Origin: Aliirhizobium smilacinae
GTDB lineage: Bacteria; Pseudomonadota; Alphaproteobacteria; Rhizobiales; Rhizobiaceae
Length of the DNA: 64,000 bases
NCBI RefSeq assembly: GCF_006335145.1
Contig: NZ_VDMN01000003.1
Coordinates: forward strand, 310,001 to 374,000
Reading direction: 5' to 3'
Under the pieces are notes generated by a model, which had not been told where the DNA came from, did not search any database, and saw only the letters and a program-made list of their open reading frames with translations. Numbering within the stretch: position 1 is the stretch's first letter; every line of letters starts with the position of its first letter. Both the position numbers and the translations under genes were made by a program. Of this stretch, positions 29,500 through 38,307 are shown piece after piece.

Positions 29500-29763
29500 A
29501 TGGCTCTTGAATTGCGCCCGAACTGCGAATGCTGCGACAAGGATCTGGCCCCGGAAAGCCGGGAAGCGATGATCTGCACGTTCGAATGCACCTATTGTGC
29601 CGATTGCGCCACGAATGTGCTTGCCGGGATCTGCCCCAACTGCAGCGGCGAACTGGTGCGCCGGCCGGTGCGTCCGGCAGCTGCGCTGGTCAACAATCCG
29701 GCTTCGACCATCCGCGTCCTGAAGGCCGAGGGCTGCAAGCCACAAATCGCTTTAACGGCGTAA
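29500..29763 (+). CDS. DUF1272 zinc-ribbon-like protein in the urease operon
   Basis: An 87-residue protein rich in cysteine: [23 protein letters not shown] and [10 protein letters not shown] give four CxxC-type pairs, a two-zinc ribbon/RING-like layout. This is the DUF1272 family. It starts 10 bases after ureA with GAGGA upstream and ends 11 bases before ureB, so it is cotranslated with urease subunits. A link to metal handling or urease assembly is plausible from position but untested as far as I can say. Confidence 0.85.
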   Translation: MALELRPNCECCDKDLAPESREAMICTFECTYCADCATNVLAGICPNCSGELVRRPVRPAAALVNNPASTIRVLKAEGCKPQIALTA

Positions 29764-29774
29764 GGGAGAGATTC

Positions 29775-30080
29775 ATGATTCCGGGCGAAGTCATTGCCGC
29801 TCAAGGCGAAATCGAACTCAATGTGGGTGCCCCGACGATCTTGATCGAGGTCTCTAACAGCGGAGACCGGCCGGTTCAGGTGGGCAGCCACTACCATTTC
29901 TTCGAGACCAACAATGGCCTCCTGTTCGACCGCGACAAGGCGCGCGGCATGCGGCTCGATATACCTGCCGGAACTGCCGTGCGCTTCGAACCCGGCCAGA
30001 CCCGCTCCGTGACGCTGATCCCGCTTTCGGGCAAGCGCGAGGTCTATGGTTTTCAGCAGAAGATCATGGGAGCGCTCTGA
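29775..30080 (+). CDS. ureB: Urease beta subunit
   Basis: A 101-residue urease beta subunit. The start at 29775 ([16 protein letters not shown]) is the family start and has GGGAGAG upstream; the longer frame from 29529 overlaps DUF1272 in another frame and is rejected. Conserved parts are [39 protein letters not shown] and REVYGFQ. A GFA-family gene begins one base after its stop. Confidence 0.97.
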   Translation: MIPGEVIAAQGEIELNVGAPTILIEVSNSGDRPVQVGSHYHFFETNNGLLFDRDKARGMRLDIPAGTAVRFEPGQTRSVTLIPLSGKREVYGFQQKIMGAL

Positions 30081-30081
30081 T

Positions 30082-30441
30082 ATGGCGACCAAACACTACC
30101 TGGGCAGCTGCCAATGCGGTGCAGTCTCTTACGAGGCCGATGCTGATCTGGAGCAGACGGTCACCTGCAATTGCTCGCGTTGCCAGCGCCTTGGCGTCGT
30201 GCTTGCCTTCGCGCCGCGTGACGCGTTTTCGCTCACATCGGGTGGGGACAATCTGACCGAATACCGTTTCAACACGAAGACGCTGCAGCACCTTTTCTGC
30301 AAGACATGCGGCATCGAAAGCTTTGCCTACGGCAATTCACCGAAGGATGGTTCTGCGATGGTGGCGATCAACGTCAATTGTCTGGAAGGCGTCGATCCGA
30401 GGGCACTGACCTCGCACCACTATGACGGCGCAGCCGTCTGA
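30082..30441 (+). CDS. GFA-family zinc protein inside the urease operon
   Basis: A 119-residue protein of the GFA (glutathione-dependent formaldehyde-activating-like) family. The zinc motifs are visible: SCQCGAV near the N-terminus, CNCSRCQR at about residues 29-36, and FCKTCGIESF in the middle. The start at 30082 abuts ureB. Members with known function bind glutathione adducts or act as small zinc proteins, so the family name does not prove a formaldehyde role here. Its place between ureB and ureC is notable. Confidence 0.85.
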   Translation: MATKHYLGSCQCGAVSYEADADLEQTVTCNCSRCQRLGVVLAFAPRDAFSLTSGGDNLTEYRFNTKTLQHLFCKTCGIESFAYGNSPKDGSAMVAINVNCLEGVDPRALTSHHYDGAAV

Positions 30442-30462
30442 GGCAATGCGGAGGAGGACACC

Positions 30463-30882
30463 ATGCTGAAACTCGCTCTTTTGCCGCTATTATGCGGATG
30501 TGTGCTGCTTGTCGATGCACCGAGCTCTGCCCAGCAGCCGACACCCGATTGCAAGGAACCGCAGACACAGACGGACATGACGATCTGCGCCGGCCAGGAT
30601 CTTGCCGATGCCGACAAGGCCCTGAATGCGCAGTACCAAGCGACGCGAAAACTCCTGAAAAAGCGGGATGCAGAGGCTTCCATGCCGGATCTGAAAGGTG
30701 GCGATGAGGCCTTGGTCAAGGCGCAACGCGCCTGGATCGGTTATCGCGACGCCCAATGCCTATCCTGGGGTTTTCAGGCGCGCGGCGGATCGATGGAGCC
30801 TATGCTGGTTTCCAGTTGCGAGGCTGATCTGACCCGCAAGCGCACCGCCGAACTGAAGGCGCTTGTCGACACCATGATGTAA
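30463..30882 (+). CDS. LprI/DUF1311-type exported protein
   Basis: A 139-residue secreted protein: signal peptide about 1-23 ([20 protein letters not shown]), then a LprI-type domain with [26 protein letters not shown] and a conserved [13 protein letters not shown] and C-terminal Cys pattern. Some family members inhibit lysozyme; most are uncharacterised. It lies between the GFA gene and ureC with the same orientation and a GGAGGA ribosome-binding site. No connection with urease activity is evident. Confidence 0.8.
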   Translation: MLKLALLPLLCGCVLLVDAPSSAQQPTPDCKEPQTQTDMTICAGQDLADADKALNAQYQATRKLLKKRDAEASMPDLKGGDEALVKAQRAWIGYRDAQCLSWGFQARGGSMEPMLVSSCEADLTRKRTAELKALVDTMM

Positions 30883-30956
30883 ATTACGGCCGGCTCCGCA
30901 GCCGTCCGATCCCCTATGTCCGAATTCGGATTGCCCGAACGATTGAGGTAGTACCC

Positions 30957-32666
30957 ATGTCCTACAAGATGTCCCGCGCCGCCTATGCCTCGATGTTCGG
31001 TCCGACCACCGGCGACAAGGTGCGGCTGGCCGATACCGAATTGTTCATCGAGGTGGAGAAGGATTTCACCATCTATGGCGAAGAGGTTAAGTTCGGTGGC
31101 GGCAAGGTCATTCGTGACGGCATGGGACAGAGCCAGGCGACGCGCGCCGAGGGCGCTGTCGATACGGTGATCACCAACGCGCTGATCGTCGATCATTCCG
31201 GCATCTACAAGGCCGATGTCGGCTTGAAAGACGGCCGCATCCACGCGATCGGCAAGGCCGGAAACCCGGATACCCAGCCGGGCGTGACCATCATCGTCGG
31301 GCCTTCGACCGAAGCGATCGCCGGCGAGGGCAAGATCCTGACGGCCGGCGGCATGGATGCGCATATCCATTTCATCTGCCCGCAGCAGATCGAAGAGGCG
31401 CTGATGTCGGGCGTCACGACCATGCTCGGCGGCGGCTCCGGCCCGGCACATGGCACGCTGGCAACCACCTGCACCGGTGCCTGGCATATCGAGCGGATGA
31501 TCGAAAGCTTCGATGCCTTCCCGATGAACCTGGCGCTTGCCGGCAAGGGCAATGCCTCGCTTCCCGCGCCTCTCGAGGAAATGATCCTCGCCGGTGCTTC
31601 TTCGCTGAAACTGCACGAGGACTGGGGTACGACGCCGGCTGCGATCGACAATTGCCTGACGGTGGCCGATGCATTCGACGTGCAGGTGATGATCCACACC
31701 GATACGCTGAACGAATCGGGTTTCGTCGAGGACACGGTTGCCGCCATCAAGGGCCGCACGATCCATGCCTTCCACACGGAAGGGGCGGGCGGTGGCCATG
31801 CACCCGACATCATCAAGATCTGCGGCAACCCGAACGTTATCCCGTCGTCCACCAACCCGACACGGCCCTATACGATCAATACGCTGGCCGAACATCTCGA
31901 CATGCTGATGGTCTGCCATCACCTCTCGTCGTCCATTCCCGAAGACATCGCTTTTGCCGAAAGCCGTATCCGCAAGGAAACCATCGCGGCCGAAGACATT
32001 CTGCATGATCTCGGCGCGTTCTCGATCATCTCGTCCGACAGCCAGGCGATGGGCCGTGTGGGTGAAGTGGCGATCCGGACCTGGCAGACGGCCGACAAGA
32101 TGAAGCGCCAGCGCGGTCAGCTTGCTCAGGAGACTGGCGACAACGACAATTTCCGCGTCAAGCGCTACATCGCCAAATACACGATCAACCCGGCGATCGC
32201 CCATGGTGTGAGCCATGAAATCGGCTCGGTGGAAGTCGGCAAGCGCGCCGATCTGGTGTTGTGGAGCCCGGCCTTTTTCGGCGTGAAGCCGGAAATGGTG
32301 CTGCTTGGCGGTTCGATCGCGGCAGCGCCGATGGGCGATCCGAACGCCTCGATCCCGACGCCGCAGCCAATGCATTACCGGCCGATGTTTGCCGCCTACG
32401 GCAAGCTGCGCACCAATTCTTCCGTCACCTTCGTTTCGCAGGCTTCGCTCGATGGTGGGCTTGTCCAGCGGCTCGGTGTTGCCAAGAAGCTGGTGGCGGT
32501 GATGAATGTTCGCGGCGGAATCGGTAAGGCGTCGATGATCCACAATTCGGCGACGCCGCATGTAGAGGTCGATCCCGAGACCTACGAAGTGCGCGCCGAT
32601 GGCGAGCTGTTGACCTGCAAGCCGGCAACCGTTCTGCCGATGGCGCAGCGCTACTTCCTGTTCTGA
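30957..32666 (+). CDS. ureC: Urease alpha (catalytic) subunit
   Basis: A 569-residue urease alpha subunit, full length. [14 protein letters not shown] gives the first nickel-binding histidines, [13 protein letters not shown] the carbamylated lysine, [12 protein letters not shown] and [14 protein letters not shown] further ligands, and MVCHHLS the mobile-flap His. All key residues are intact, so the enzyme should hydrolyse urea to ammonia and carbamate in the cytoplasm. The LprI gene lies 74 bases upstream. Confidence 0.98.
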   Translation: MSYKMSRAAYASMFGPTTGDKVRLADTELFIEVEKDFTIYGEEVKFGGGKVIRDGMGQSQATRAEGAVDTVITNALIVDHSGIYKADVGLKDGRIHAIGKAGNPDTQPGVTIIVGPSTEAIAGEGKILTAGGMDAHIHFICPQQIEEALMSGVTTMLGGGSGPAHGTLATTCTGAWHIERMIESFDAFPMNLALAGKGNASLPAPLEEMILAGASSLKLHEDWGTTPAAIDNCLTVADAFDVQVMIHTDTLNESGFVEDTVAAIKGRTIHAFHTEGAGGGHAPDIIKICGNPNVIPSSTNPTRPYTINTLAEHLDMLMVCHHLSSSIPEDIAFAESRIRKETIAAEDILHDLGAFSIISSDSQAMGRVGEVAIRTWQTADKMKRQRGQLAQETGDNDNFRVKRYIAKYTINPAIAHGVSHEIGSVEVGKRADLVLWSPAFFGVKPEMVLLGGSIAAAPMGDPNASIPTPQPMHYRPMFAAYGKLRTNSSVTFVSQASLDGGLVQRLGVAKKLVAVMNVRGGIGKASMIHNSATPHVEVDPETYEVRADGELLTCKPATVLPMAQRYFLF

Positions 32667-32690
32667 TGAACTGAAGGCAGAGGACGGCGA

Positions 32691-33362
32691 ATGAGAGTGC
32701 TTGTTCGTCTCCTCATGGCGATTTTTGTAATCGTTCTCAGCGTCGCGGCGGGCACGTTTGTTCCGCGCCCGCTGTTTAAGCCCCAGCCTCCTATCGATGC
32801 CGCCACGGAAACGCGGCGCATTCTTATCCTCTCCAATCCGATCCACACGGATATCGCCATCCCGCTGAACGCAGAGACGCGGGTTGCCTATGCCTTTCTC
32901 GAAGCTTCCGGCATCCCGATTGCCGATCCCGCTGCCGAGTGGCTGATCATCGGCTGGGGAGGGCGCGCGTTTTATCTGGAGACGCCGACCTGGGCCGATC
33001 TGAAGCCGATGCCGGTATTTCGGGCGCTGACCATCGACCGATCGGTGATGCATGTGGACGTCGCAGGTCCGATCGATGAGACCCACCCGGCTATAAGGGT
33101 TTTCGACCTTCGGCCGGCCGAATTCGACAACTTGTCGGACTTCATTCAGGCGAGTTTCCTGCGCGAAGAGGGCAAGGTCGTGATGATTGCCGATGCGGGT
33201 TATGGGCAATACGATCAATTTTTCGAGGCGCATGGTTCTTTCAACGCTCTTGTCGGGTGCAACACCTGGACGGCTCGCGCCCTTCGTTTCGCGGGTATCC
33301 GGACCGGCTGGTGGAATCCTCTGCCGCAGACGCTGGGCCTGTCGCTCGATCTGTTCAACTGA
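32691..33362 (+). CDS. TIGR02117 / DUF2459 family membrane-anchored protein
   Basis: A 223-residue protein with an N-terminal hydrophobic anchor (about 4-23). The body is characteristic of the TIGR02117 (DUF2459) family: ILILSNPIHTDIAIPL, WLIIGWGGRAFYLETPTW and LVGCNTWTARALRFAGIRTGWW. Function is unknown; the conserved His, Cys and Asn suggest an enzyme-like site. It follows ureC by 24 bases and may be cotranscribed. The AT-richer accessory patch begins after it. Confidence 0.82.
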   Translation: MRVLVRLLMAIFVIVLSVAAGTFVPRPLFKPQPPIDAATETRRILILSNPIHTDIAIPLNAETRVAYAFLEASGIPIADPAAEWLIIGWGGRAFYLETPTWADLKPMPVFRALTIDRSVMHVDVAGPIDETHPAIRVFDLRPAEFDNLSDFIQASFLREEGKVVMIADAGYGQYDQFFEAHGSFNALVGCNTWTARALRFAGIRTGWWNPLPQTLGLSLDLFN

Positions 33363-33943
33363 GGGCGGATTGCGCCCTTGGCGATCCCGGATTTTCAGTT
33401 TCGGCCGGGACACGTCGGGTGCCTCGAATTGAATAAGTTATAGTGACACACGGCGTGTCCCGTTCAGTGTGTTTTTCCACGCAACTCCGGTCCGTCTGCT
33501 GCGGATCGGATGCCTTTCGGCAAGCGATCCGGGATGTGTGCGACACACGCACGCCCCTTGTTCAGGGAGGCAGACCATTTTCTGCGCAGCCTCGCATGTC
33601 CCGCTTGCATAAGGGCGGTCCACGCGATCACCGGCTCCCCTTCGCCGGTTATGCGGACCGGTGTAGCCGAAGCGGAACGGAGTAATTGTAGGCACAGGTT
33701 CGGAGGGCGGGGATGAGAGATTGGGTAAGAGATTGTAATGCCTTGGACCGGGTTCTGGATCTTCCCCGATGGGCGTTTACCGGTTCGGCCGTAAACCTTG
33801 CGCCATCATTCGATGTCAGGGCGGTAACGGTCGGTACTTCGCCGGCCGTATCGGAAGCTTCTTAGTCATGGGTGTCGGTCGTGGTGGAACTTCGGCAAAC
33901 GCCAACTGTTCTCTGTTCATCATCCAAAGCCGAGATCACCACC
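33363..33943. other. 580-base gap at the edge of an accessory patch
   Basis: No reading frame here looks like a real gene. It holds a small hairpin directly after the TIGR02117 stop (AGGGCG / CGCCCT, 33362-33379) and a near-perfect inverted repeat, CGGGACACGTCG at 33406 and CGGCGTGTCCCG at 33451. It also holds the first of three short repeats GATGTCAGGGCGGT (33812-33825). The rest could be decayed sequence. Confidence 0.5.
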
Positions 33944-34237
33944 ATGAGAAAAACATTCATTGCCTTGGCCGTTGCGACGCTCACCGCGTGCAGTGCGACT
34001 GTCGATCCTGAATTGGTCGCACGCGACTACGGATCCGACATCAAGCCAATCTCGGGTAGCATCACATATAACGGTCAACCAAAAAGCCGACTTACGAAAG
34101 CGCCCGCCGGCAGCACGTTTGAACATGAGTTCAACAATAGCTTCGGCAATCGGGTTGTCGAGCGCTACCAAATTCAACCAGATCGAAGCCTCCGAATTGT
34201 TAGCCGCCAGATATTCAACCTACCTTCGGACGGTTGA
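33944..34237 (+). CDS. Small putative lipoprotein
   Basis: A 97-residue protein from the start at 33944. MRKTFIALAVATLTACSA ends in a lipobox (LTAC) with Cys16 as the lipid attachment site. The remaining ~80 residues (ITYNGQPKSRLTKAPAGSTF, VVERYQIQPDRSLRIVSRQ) look like a small beta-rich domain. I do not recognise the family. It lies in the accessory patch inside the urease region. Confidence 0.6.
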   Translation: MRKTFIALAVATLTACSATVDPELVARDYGSDIKPISGSITYNGQPKSRLTKAPAGSTFEHEFNNSFGNRVVERYQIQPDRSLRIVSRQIFNLPSDG

Positions 34238-34334
34238 ATAGAGAGGTGTGGTCAGGACGTGTCCACTGCCCGCGACCGAAAGATGTAACGGTGGTGGGTG
34301 CCCGAGGAGCGCAAATCGGGGTACGACAAATGTC

Positions 34335-34808
34335 TCAACCCAACAATGCAGGGATGCTGAATGGAAGACGCTCACTAGCTTCTCTCTCAACGTAGACGTG
34401 AAAGGGAACCGCGTTCCGATCCCACCATTCCCCATCCGTCACAAGCCTTGCCCACTCTTCTCCGACTGAATTGAGCAATGTCATTAATGCCTGGAAGGAT
34501 CGCTGGTCACGTCGAGAAAAAGCCGGCGCCCCTACAATAACGATATTGATCGAGTTTAGCCTAAGCCAAGAGAGGTCCGCGAGCGCCTCATCTAGCGCGT
34601 CCCAGTTTGGGATTTCTTGATACGGCATTTGCATCGCAACACGGAATTTCTCAAACATTTCGTGAGCGGTACTCGATGAGCTGATATCAACGATGTAGGT
34701 GGTCACACCAAGTAGCTGTAGCCGCCTCTCCACGCTGACGCGACCGCTTTCGCTTTGCAGGAGAAACGGAGAGCCAAGGGAGTTTACGAGATCCTGGAGA
34801 AACATCAT
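34335..34808 (-). CDS. Barstar-family protein (orphan RNase inhibitor / immunity-like)
   Basis: A 157-residue protein with the barstar signature: a strand TTYIVDIS (about 36-43), a helix MFEKFRVAMQMP, then NWDALDEALADLSWL at 68-82, then the hydrophobic strand INIVIVGAP. Barstar proteins bind and block secreted or delivered RNases. I see no barnase-like RNase or polymorphic toxin beside it, so it appears to be an orphan immunity-type gene. Base composition near 50% G+C is below the neighbouring urease genes. Confidence 0.75.
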   Translation of the reverse strand: MMFLQDLVNSLGSPFLLQSESGRVSVERRLQLLGVTTYIVDISSSSTAHEMFEKFRVAMQMPYQEIPNWDALDEALADLSWLRLNSINIVIVGAPAFSRRDQRSFQALMTLLNSVGEEWARLVTDGEWWDRNAVPFHVYVEREASERLPFSIPALLG

Positions 34809-34978
34809 TCAAGCCCAAACTATAGTCCCGGGATAGCTAATTCTCGCCCTGACCGCAATTTGTATGACGTATTTGATGTCAGGGCGGTGGGGGTTGCCAG
34901 CGGTAACGGCTTAGTTGACGATGACCGAGAACATACTTTAAGCCTTTTTCCTACAAGGCTTATCCAACGAGATGAGAC

Positions 34979-35287
34979 ATGATACCCGGACTACCTACCA
35001 AGTATGTTTTCATGATCCTGATTTTGGAAGCCGGCCTTATCGCCTCATGTTTCGCAAGTTATTCTGTAGAAATTGGCGTACTTGGAACGATAAGCGCACT
35101 GATCGTCGGCTATCTCCACCTAACTCGATCTACTTTTAAAGTTATTTCTTTCGTCAGAGGGATCGATCCTAAGGTGTATTCGCAAGAGATAAGGTGGGGG
35201 ATCGTGATCGTGCCAGTTCTGATCTCATGCGGCCTTGCTGTTCCGATCACAGGGATCTTTCCGACAAACTACTCAGTTGACCTATAG
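34979..35287 (+). CDS. Small membrane protein
   Basis: A 102-residue protein with three likely membrane helices (about 8-28, 31-48 and 74-94), starting MIPGLPTKYVFMILILEAGL. There is no recognisable family. Two 60-base lines counted by hand within it have 27 G+C each (45%), well under the neighbouring genes, suggesting recent acquisition. It is divergent from the barstar-like gene by 170 bases. The start has no strong ribosome-binding site, so existence as a gene is likely but not certain. Confidence 0.5.
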   Translation: MIPGLPTKYVFMILILEAGLIASCFASYSVEIGVLGTISALIVGYLHLTRSTFKVISFVRGIDPKVYSQEIRWGIVIVPVLISCGLAVPITGIFPTNYSVDL

Positions 35288-35369
35288 AAGTTGGTTTTCT
35301 TCTTCAGCGTTGCGGCTTGGTCGCTATTGGAAGGCGTCTTCTGGATAAGATTCTGATGTCAGAGCGGCG

Positions 35370-35741
35370 GGTTACGCAGCCATCAGGCGATCGATGCCAA
35401 GCTGCGGGGTAATCACGCACAGCAATCGCCCCGACACCATTCAGATGAAGCCGTCGTCAGTGTGCTTCGGCTTCCACTTGCCGCTTTTCCAGGCCATCTC
35501 GGCTGCGGCTGCCAGATCAACGCAGCCGAACTGTCCGGACCCCACGTCGGGCACGATCATTGACCTTGATCCGCTCGGCATTCGCGCTGTCGAGCACCTG
35601 ATCCGAGCAGTTCGCCGAAGACCATTCGCCCGTGGTCTTAGGCGGAACGGTCGCTTCCCGGATGCGAGCGCTTCGCCGAAGCCTCTCCCTTCCAGCCCTG
35701 CTTCCTGTGAATAGCTGCCTTGCTCGACTGCTTTTTATCAA
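35370..35741 (-). pseudogene. Probable broken gene remnant
   Basis: Read on the minus strand, one frame gives IREATVPPKTTGEWSSANCS and ends ERIKVNDRARRG. The overlapping frame continues with QFGCVDLAAAAEMAWKSGKW and, after an in-frame stop, LLCVITPQLGIDRLMAA. Protein-like stretches handing over between frames and across a stop suggest a frameshifted, dead gene. I do not recognise the family. The rest of the 540 bases between the small membrane gene and the peroxiredoxin shows nothing else. Confidence 0.35.
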
Positions 35742-35829
35742 GAACTTTGCTGCACTGCGGAAGAAGTATGGTTATGAGAAAACATCTGCCTCTCATCGGG
35801 GCGAATGTTCATTTCTCATGGAGGCATTG

Positions 35830-36372
35830 ATGCTGGGCAAACGAGTTCCGCAAGTCACTTTCCGCACTCGCGTACGCGACGAGGCCGTTGGCGGTCCGAA
35901 CCCTTTCCGCTGGCAGGACGTTACTTCTGCCGATTATTTTGCCGGAAAGCGCGTCGTGCTGTTCTCCCTGCCTGGCGCATTTACGCCGACCTGCTCGACC
36001 TACCAGCTGCCGGATTTCGAAAAGCTGTTTCCTGACTTCCAGGCTGAAGGCATCGATGCCATCTACTGCATGTCGGTCAATGACGCCTTCGTCATGAATG
36101 CCTGGGCCAAGAGCCAGAACCTTGCAAACGTCACCGTTATTCCGGACGGTTCGGGCGAATTCACCCGCAAGATGGGCATGCTGGTTGCCAAGGACAATCT
36201 CGGTTTCGGCATGCGCTCCTGGCGTTACGGCGCGATCGTCAATGACGGCGTCGTCGAACAGTGGTTCGAGGAAGAAGGTTATTCCGACAACTGCGAAAGC
36301 GACCCTTACGGTGCGTCTTCGCCGCAGAACATTCTCGATAACCTCAAGGCCATCAAGATCGCGGCCGAATAA
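35830..36372 (+). CDS. Peroxiredoxin (Prx5-like)
   Basis: A 180-residue peroxiredoxin. The start at 35830 gives the family opening MLGKRVPQVTFRTRVRDEA and has GGAGG six bases upstream; longer starts run into the degraded region. The peroxidatic cysteine is in LPGAFTPTCSTYQLP, with the conserved Arg further on. It reduces hydrogen and organic peroxides with thiol donors. It stands between the accessory patch and ureE and has its own terminator, so it is a separate transcription unit. Confidence 0.92.
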   Translation: MLGKRVPQVTFRTRVRDEAVGGPNPFRWQDVTSADYFAGKRVVLFSLPGAFTPTCSTYQLPDFEKLFPDFQAEGIDAIYCMSVNDAFVMNAWAKSQNLANVTVIPDGSGEFTRKMGMLVAKDNLGFGMRSWRYGAIVNDGVVEQWFEEEGYSDNCESDPYGASSPQNILDNLKAIKIAAE

Positions 36373-36399
36373 GCCGCTTTTTCGACCCGCATTGCTCGA

Positions 36400-36425
36400 A
36401 GCCCGGTTCTCCAGCCGGGCTTTCT
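36400..36425 (+). terminator. Terminator after the peroxiredoxin gene
   Basis: Hairpin AGCCCGG-TTCTC-CAGCCGGGCTTT, 27 bases after the stop, followed by TTCTGCTGT. It is a good rho-independent terminator on the plus strand, isolating the peroxiredoxin from ureE. Confidence 0.8.
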
Positions 36426-36511
36426 GCTGTCCGCCGGCAACTACCCCTTGTGTACGGCGCCGCCTTTGGCAATGATGGCATAAGATTTTACAGTTCAACG
36501 GGTTATCCATC

Positions 36512-37036
36512 ATGCAGCATATCCATTCCTATCGCCCGGCCGGCGAGATCTCGGATCCGCCGATCGACACCGTCAGCCTGCCGCATGACCTGCGCCATCT
36601 GCGCCGCAAGCTGCTGCATCTGTCGAATGGCGACATGGTGATGCTCGACTTGAAGGAGGCAGTGCTTTTCCATCATGGCGACCGGCTGGTGCTCGATAAT
36701 GGCGACACGGTCGAAGTGCAGGCGGCGCCCGAAAAACTTTTCGAGGTGAGGGCGCGCGATACGCTGCATCTGATCGAGCTCGCCTGGCATCTCGGGAACC
36801 GGCACCTTTCGGCACAGATCGAAGAGGGGCGTATCGTGATCCTGCGCGATCACGTGATCCGCTCAATGCTGCAAGGGCTCGGGGCAAATGTTTTCGACAT
36901 AGAAGAGCCGTTCCAGCCGGCCCGCGGTGCCTATCATTCGCATGGCTCCCATGGTGGTCATGATGATCATAACCACGGACATGATCATGGCCACGACCAT
37001 CATGACCACGGGCATCATGGCCACAAGCACGACTGA
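36512..37036 (+). CDS. ureE: Urease nickel metallochaperone UreE
   Basis: A 174-residue UreE. The N-terminal peptide-binding domain ([19 protein letters not shown]) is followed by the metal-binding domain with [19 protein letters not shown] and [16 protein letters not shown]. From residue 145 a tail of about 30 residues is nearly half histidine with Gly and Asp, a nickel-storage tail of the Klebsiella type. UreE hands nickel to UreG. ureF follows closely. Confidence 0.95.
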   Translation: MQHIHSYRPAGEISDPPIDTVSLPHDLRHLRRKLLHLSNGDMVMLDLKEAVLFHHGDRLVLDNGDTVEVQAAPEKLFEVRARDTLHLIELAWHLGNRHLSAQIEEGRIVILRDHVIRSMLQGLGANVFDIEEPFQPARGAYHSHGSHGGHDDHNHGHDHGHDHHDHGHHGHKHD

Positions 37037-37078
37037 TCGGGCAGCGTGTTGGAACAGGCGCTACCGGTGGATCCGGCG

Positions 37079-37762
37079 ATGAACGAGGCGATGGAAGCTT
37101 CGTATGACACAAAGACCTTGCTGCGGCTGATGGCGTGGCTGTCGCCGGCCTTTCCGATCGGCGGCTTCGCCTGGTCGGGCGGGTTGGAGCGTGCGGTCGC
37201 GGATGGGCTCGTCAAGAATGCCGGGGACCTTCAGGGCTGGATTGAGACCGTGCTTTGCCATGGTGCCTTGTGGAACGATGCGGTGCTGTTAGCAGAGGCC
37301 TGGCGGCAGGTCGGCAACGAGACCGCGCTCAACGAGGTTGCGGCGCTCGGGCTGGCGCTTGCCGGTTCGGCCGAGCGTTTCAGCGAGACCTTGTCGCTGG
37401 GCAAGGCGTTCGTTACGGCTGCGGTTGCATGGCCGCATCCGGTATTCGATCGGCTTCCGGCGGATCTGCCATTTCCGGTGGCTGTCGGTGCCGTGGCGGC
37501 GGCCCATGGCGTGCCTTGCTCGCAGGCGCTTGCCGCGTTCCTTCATGCAGCCGTATCGCAAGCCGTCTCGGCCGCGATCCGGCTGAGTGTTGCGGGCCAG
37601 GCCGAGGGTGTTGCAATCGTTGCCGGGCTTGAGGCGCTGATCGACGACCTTTCGCAAAGGGTGGCTTCGACGACCCTCGATGACCTGGGTGGCGCAGCCG
37701 TGCAGGCGGAGATCGCTTCGTTGCGCCACGAGACGCAGCATTCCCGGCTGTTTCGGTCTTGA
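37079..37762 (+). CDS. ureF: Urease accessory protein UreF
   Basis: A UreF of 227 residues from the ATG at 37079; a GTG at 37046, nine bases after ureE, would add 11 residues and cannot be excluded. The core LLRLMAWLSPAFPIGGFAWS and later GKAFVTAAVAWPHP and AHGVPCSQALAAFLHAAVSQ are typical. UreF bridges UreD and UreG in the nickel-insertion complex. In many relatives ureG follows directly; here about 545 bases intervene. Confidence 0.93.
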   Translation: MNEAMEASYDTKTLLRLMAWLSPAFPIGGFAWSGGLERAVADGLVKNAGDLQGWIETVLCHGALWNDAVLLAEAWRQVGNETALNEVAALGLALAGSAERFSETLSLGKAFVTAAVAWPHPVFDRLPADLPFPVAVGAVAAAHGVPCSQALAAFLHAAVSQAVSAAIRLSVAGQAEGVAIVAGLEALIDDLSQRVASTTLDDLGGAAVQAEIASLRHETQHSRLFRS

Positions 37763-37826
37763 ATTACGAAAATAGCAGTGACGCTACCGGCTGCCGCAAT
37801 CCGCGTTGTGACACCAGCAGCGGCCG

Positions 37827-38018
37827 TCAGGCCTCATGGGCGACGAGAAGAATGCGGTCGTCGATCGCGTCTGCCAGCGACAGAAGCATCTCGCGTCGAT
37901 CAAAGCCGTAAGAGGCCAGCATTTTCAGCATGCTGGAAAGGGCAGCTTCTGCCGCCTTGTGGCAGTCACGCTCTTTTCCCGATAGTTCAGATGTGGATGC
38001 AGTCGGCTGGTAATCCAT
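37827..38018 (-). CDS. Small uncharacterised protein between ureF and ureG
   Basis: A 63-residue protein with a clear CGGGGAAA ribosome-binding site upstream of its start at 38018. The sequence (HKAAEAALSSMLKMLASYGF, DRREMLLSLADAIDDRILLV) is a two-helix amphipathic pattern that looks like a genuine small rhizobial protein. No family is recognised. It is antisense to the ure genes and splits ureEF from ureG. Confidence 0.55.
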   Translation of the reverse strand: MDYQPTASTSELSGKERDCHKAAEAALSSMLKMLASYGFDRREMLLSLADAIDDRILLVAHEA

Positions 38019-38307
38019 TCTGATTTCCCCGTTTCCCAGTTCAGGTAAGTCTCAGCATGCGATAATGGAACACAACTACAATACGTATTATGACGGTCTT
38101 ATCCGGCTACCACAATTTGAATGGAAGGTTTTCTACAGATATCTAAGGATATACTTAATCCCGCAAATCTCGATGACACTTTACTTTTCCGACGCAGAAA
38201 ATCCGTGAAGTGGAAGGCATGATGCGCTGAAGCGGGATCCTCCAGTTTCCGATTGCGTCGGCATCCGACCGCATTATTGTGATCGCATCATACTGAAAGG
38301 ACATTTC

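Larger units (their letters stand above)
33811..35368. repeat. Three short direct repeats framing the accessory patch
   Basis: GATGTCAGGGCGGT occurs at 33812-33825 and 34875-34888, and a copy with two changes (GATGTCAGAGCGGC) at 35355-35368, all in the same orientation. They bracket the lipoprotein, barstar-like and small membrane genes. Their nature is unknown; ends of decayed insertion elements are one possibility. Confidence 0.5.

Noticed and set aside
29529..29774. N-terminal extension of UreB
   Set aside because: It overlaps the DUF1272 gene in another frame; the ATG at 29775 is the standard UreB start.
30774..33413. 879-residue minus-strand open frame opposite ureC and its neighbour
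   Set aside because: It covers three real plus-strand genes and their intergenic gaps and has no family features.
33443..33716. Several overlapping 60-85 residue frames on both strands
   Set aside because: Three mutually exclusive frames, low-complexity Arg/Cys content, no ribosome-binding site and no recognised family.
34755..34982. 75-residue plus-strand frame overlapping the barstar-like start
   Set aside because: It overlaps the better-supported barstar gene and its control region and shows no protein-like pattern.
35632..35829. 66-residue N-terminal extension of the peroxiredoxin
   Set aside because: No homology-like content; the start at 35830 has a good ribosome-binding site and gives the normal family length.
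36950..37030. Histidine-codon repeat at the end of ureE as a possible DNA repeat element
   Set aside because: It is coding sequence for the nickel-binding His-rich tail typical of UreE, not a separate repeat.
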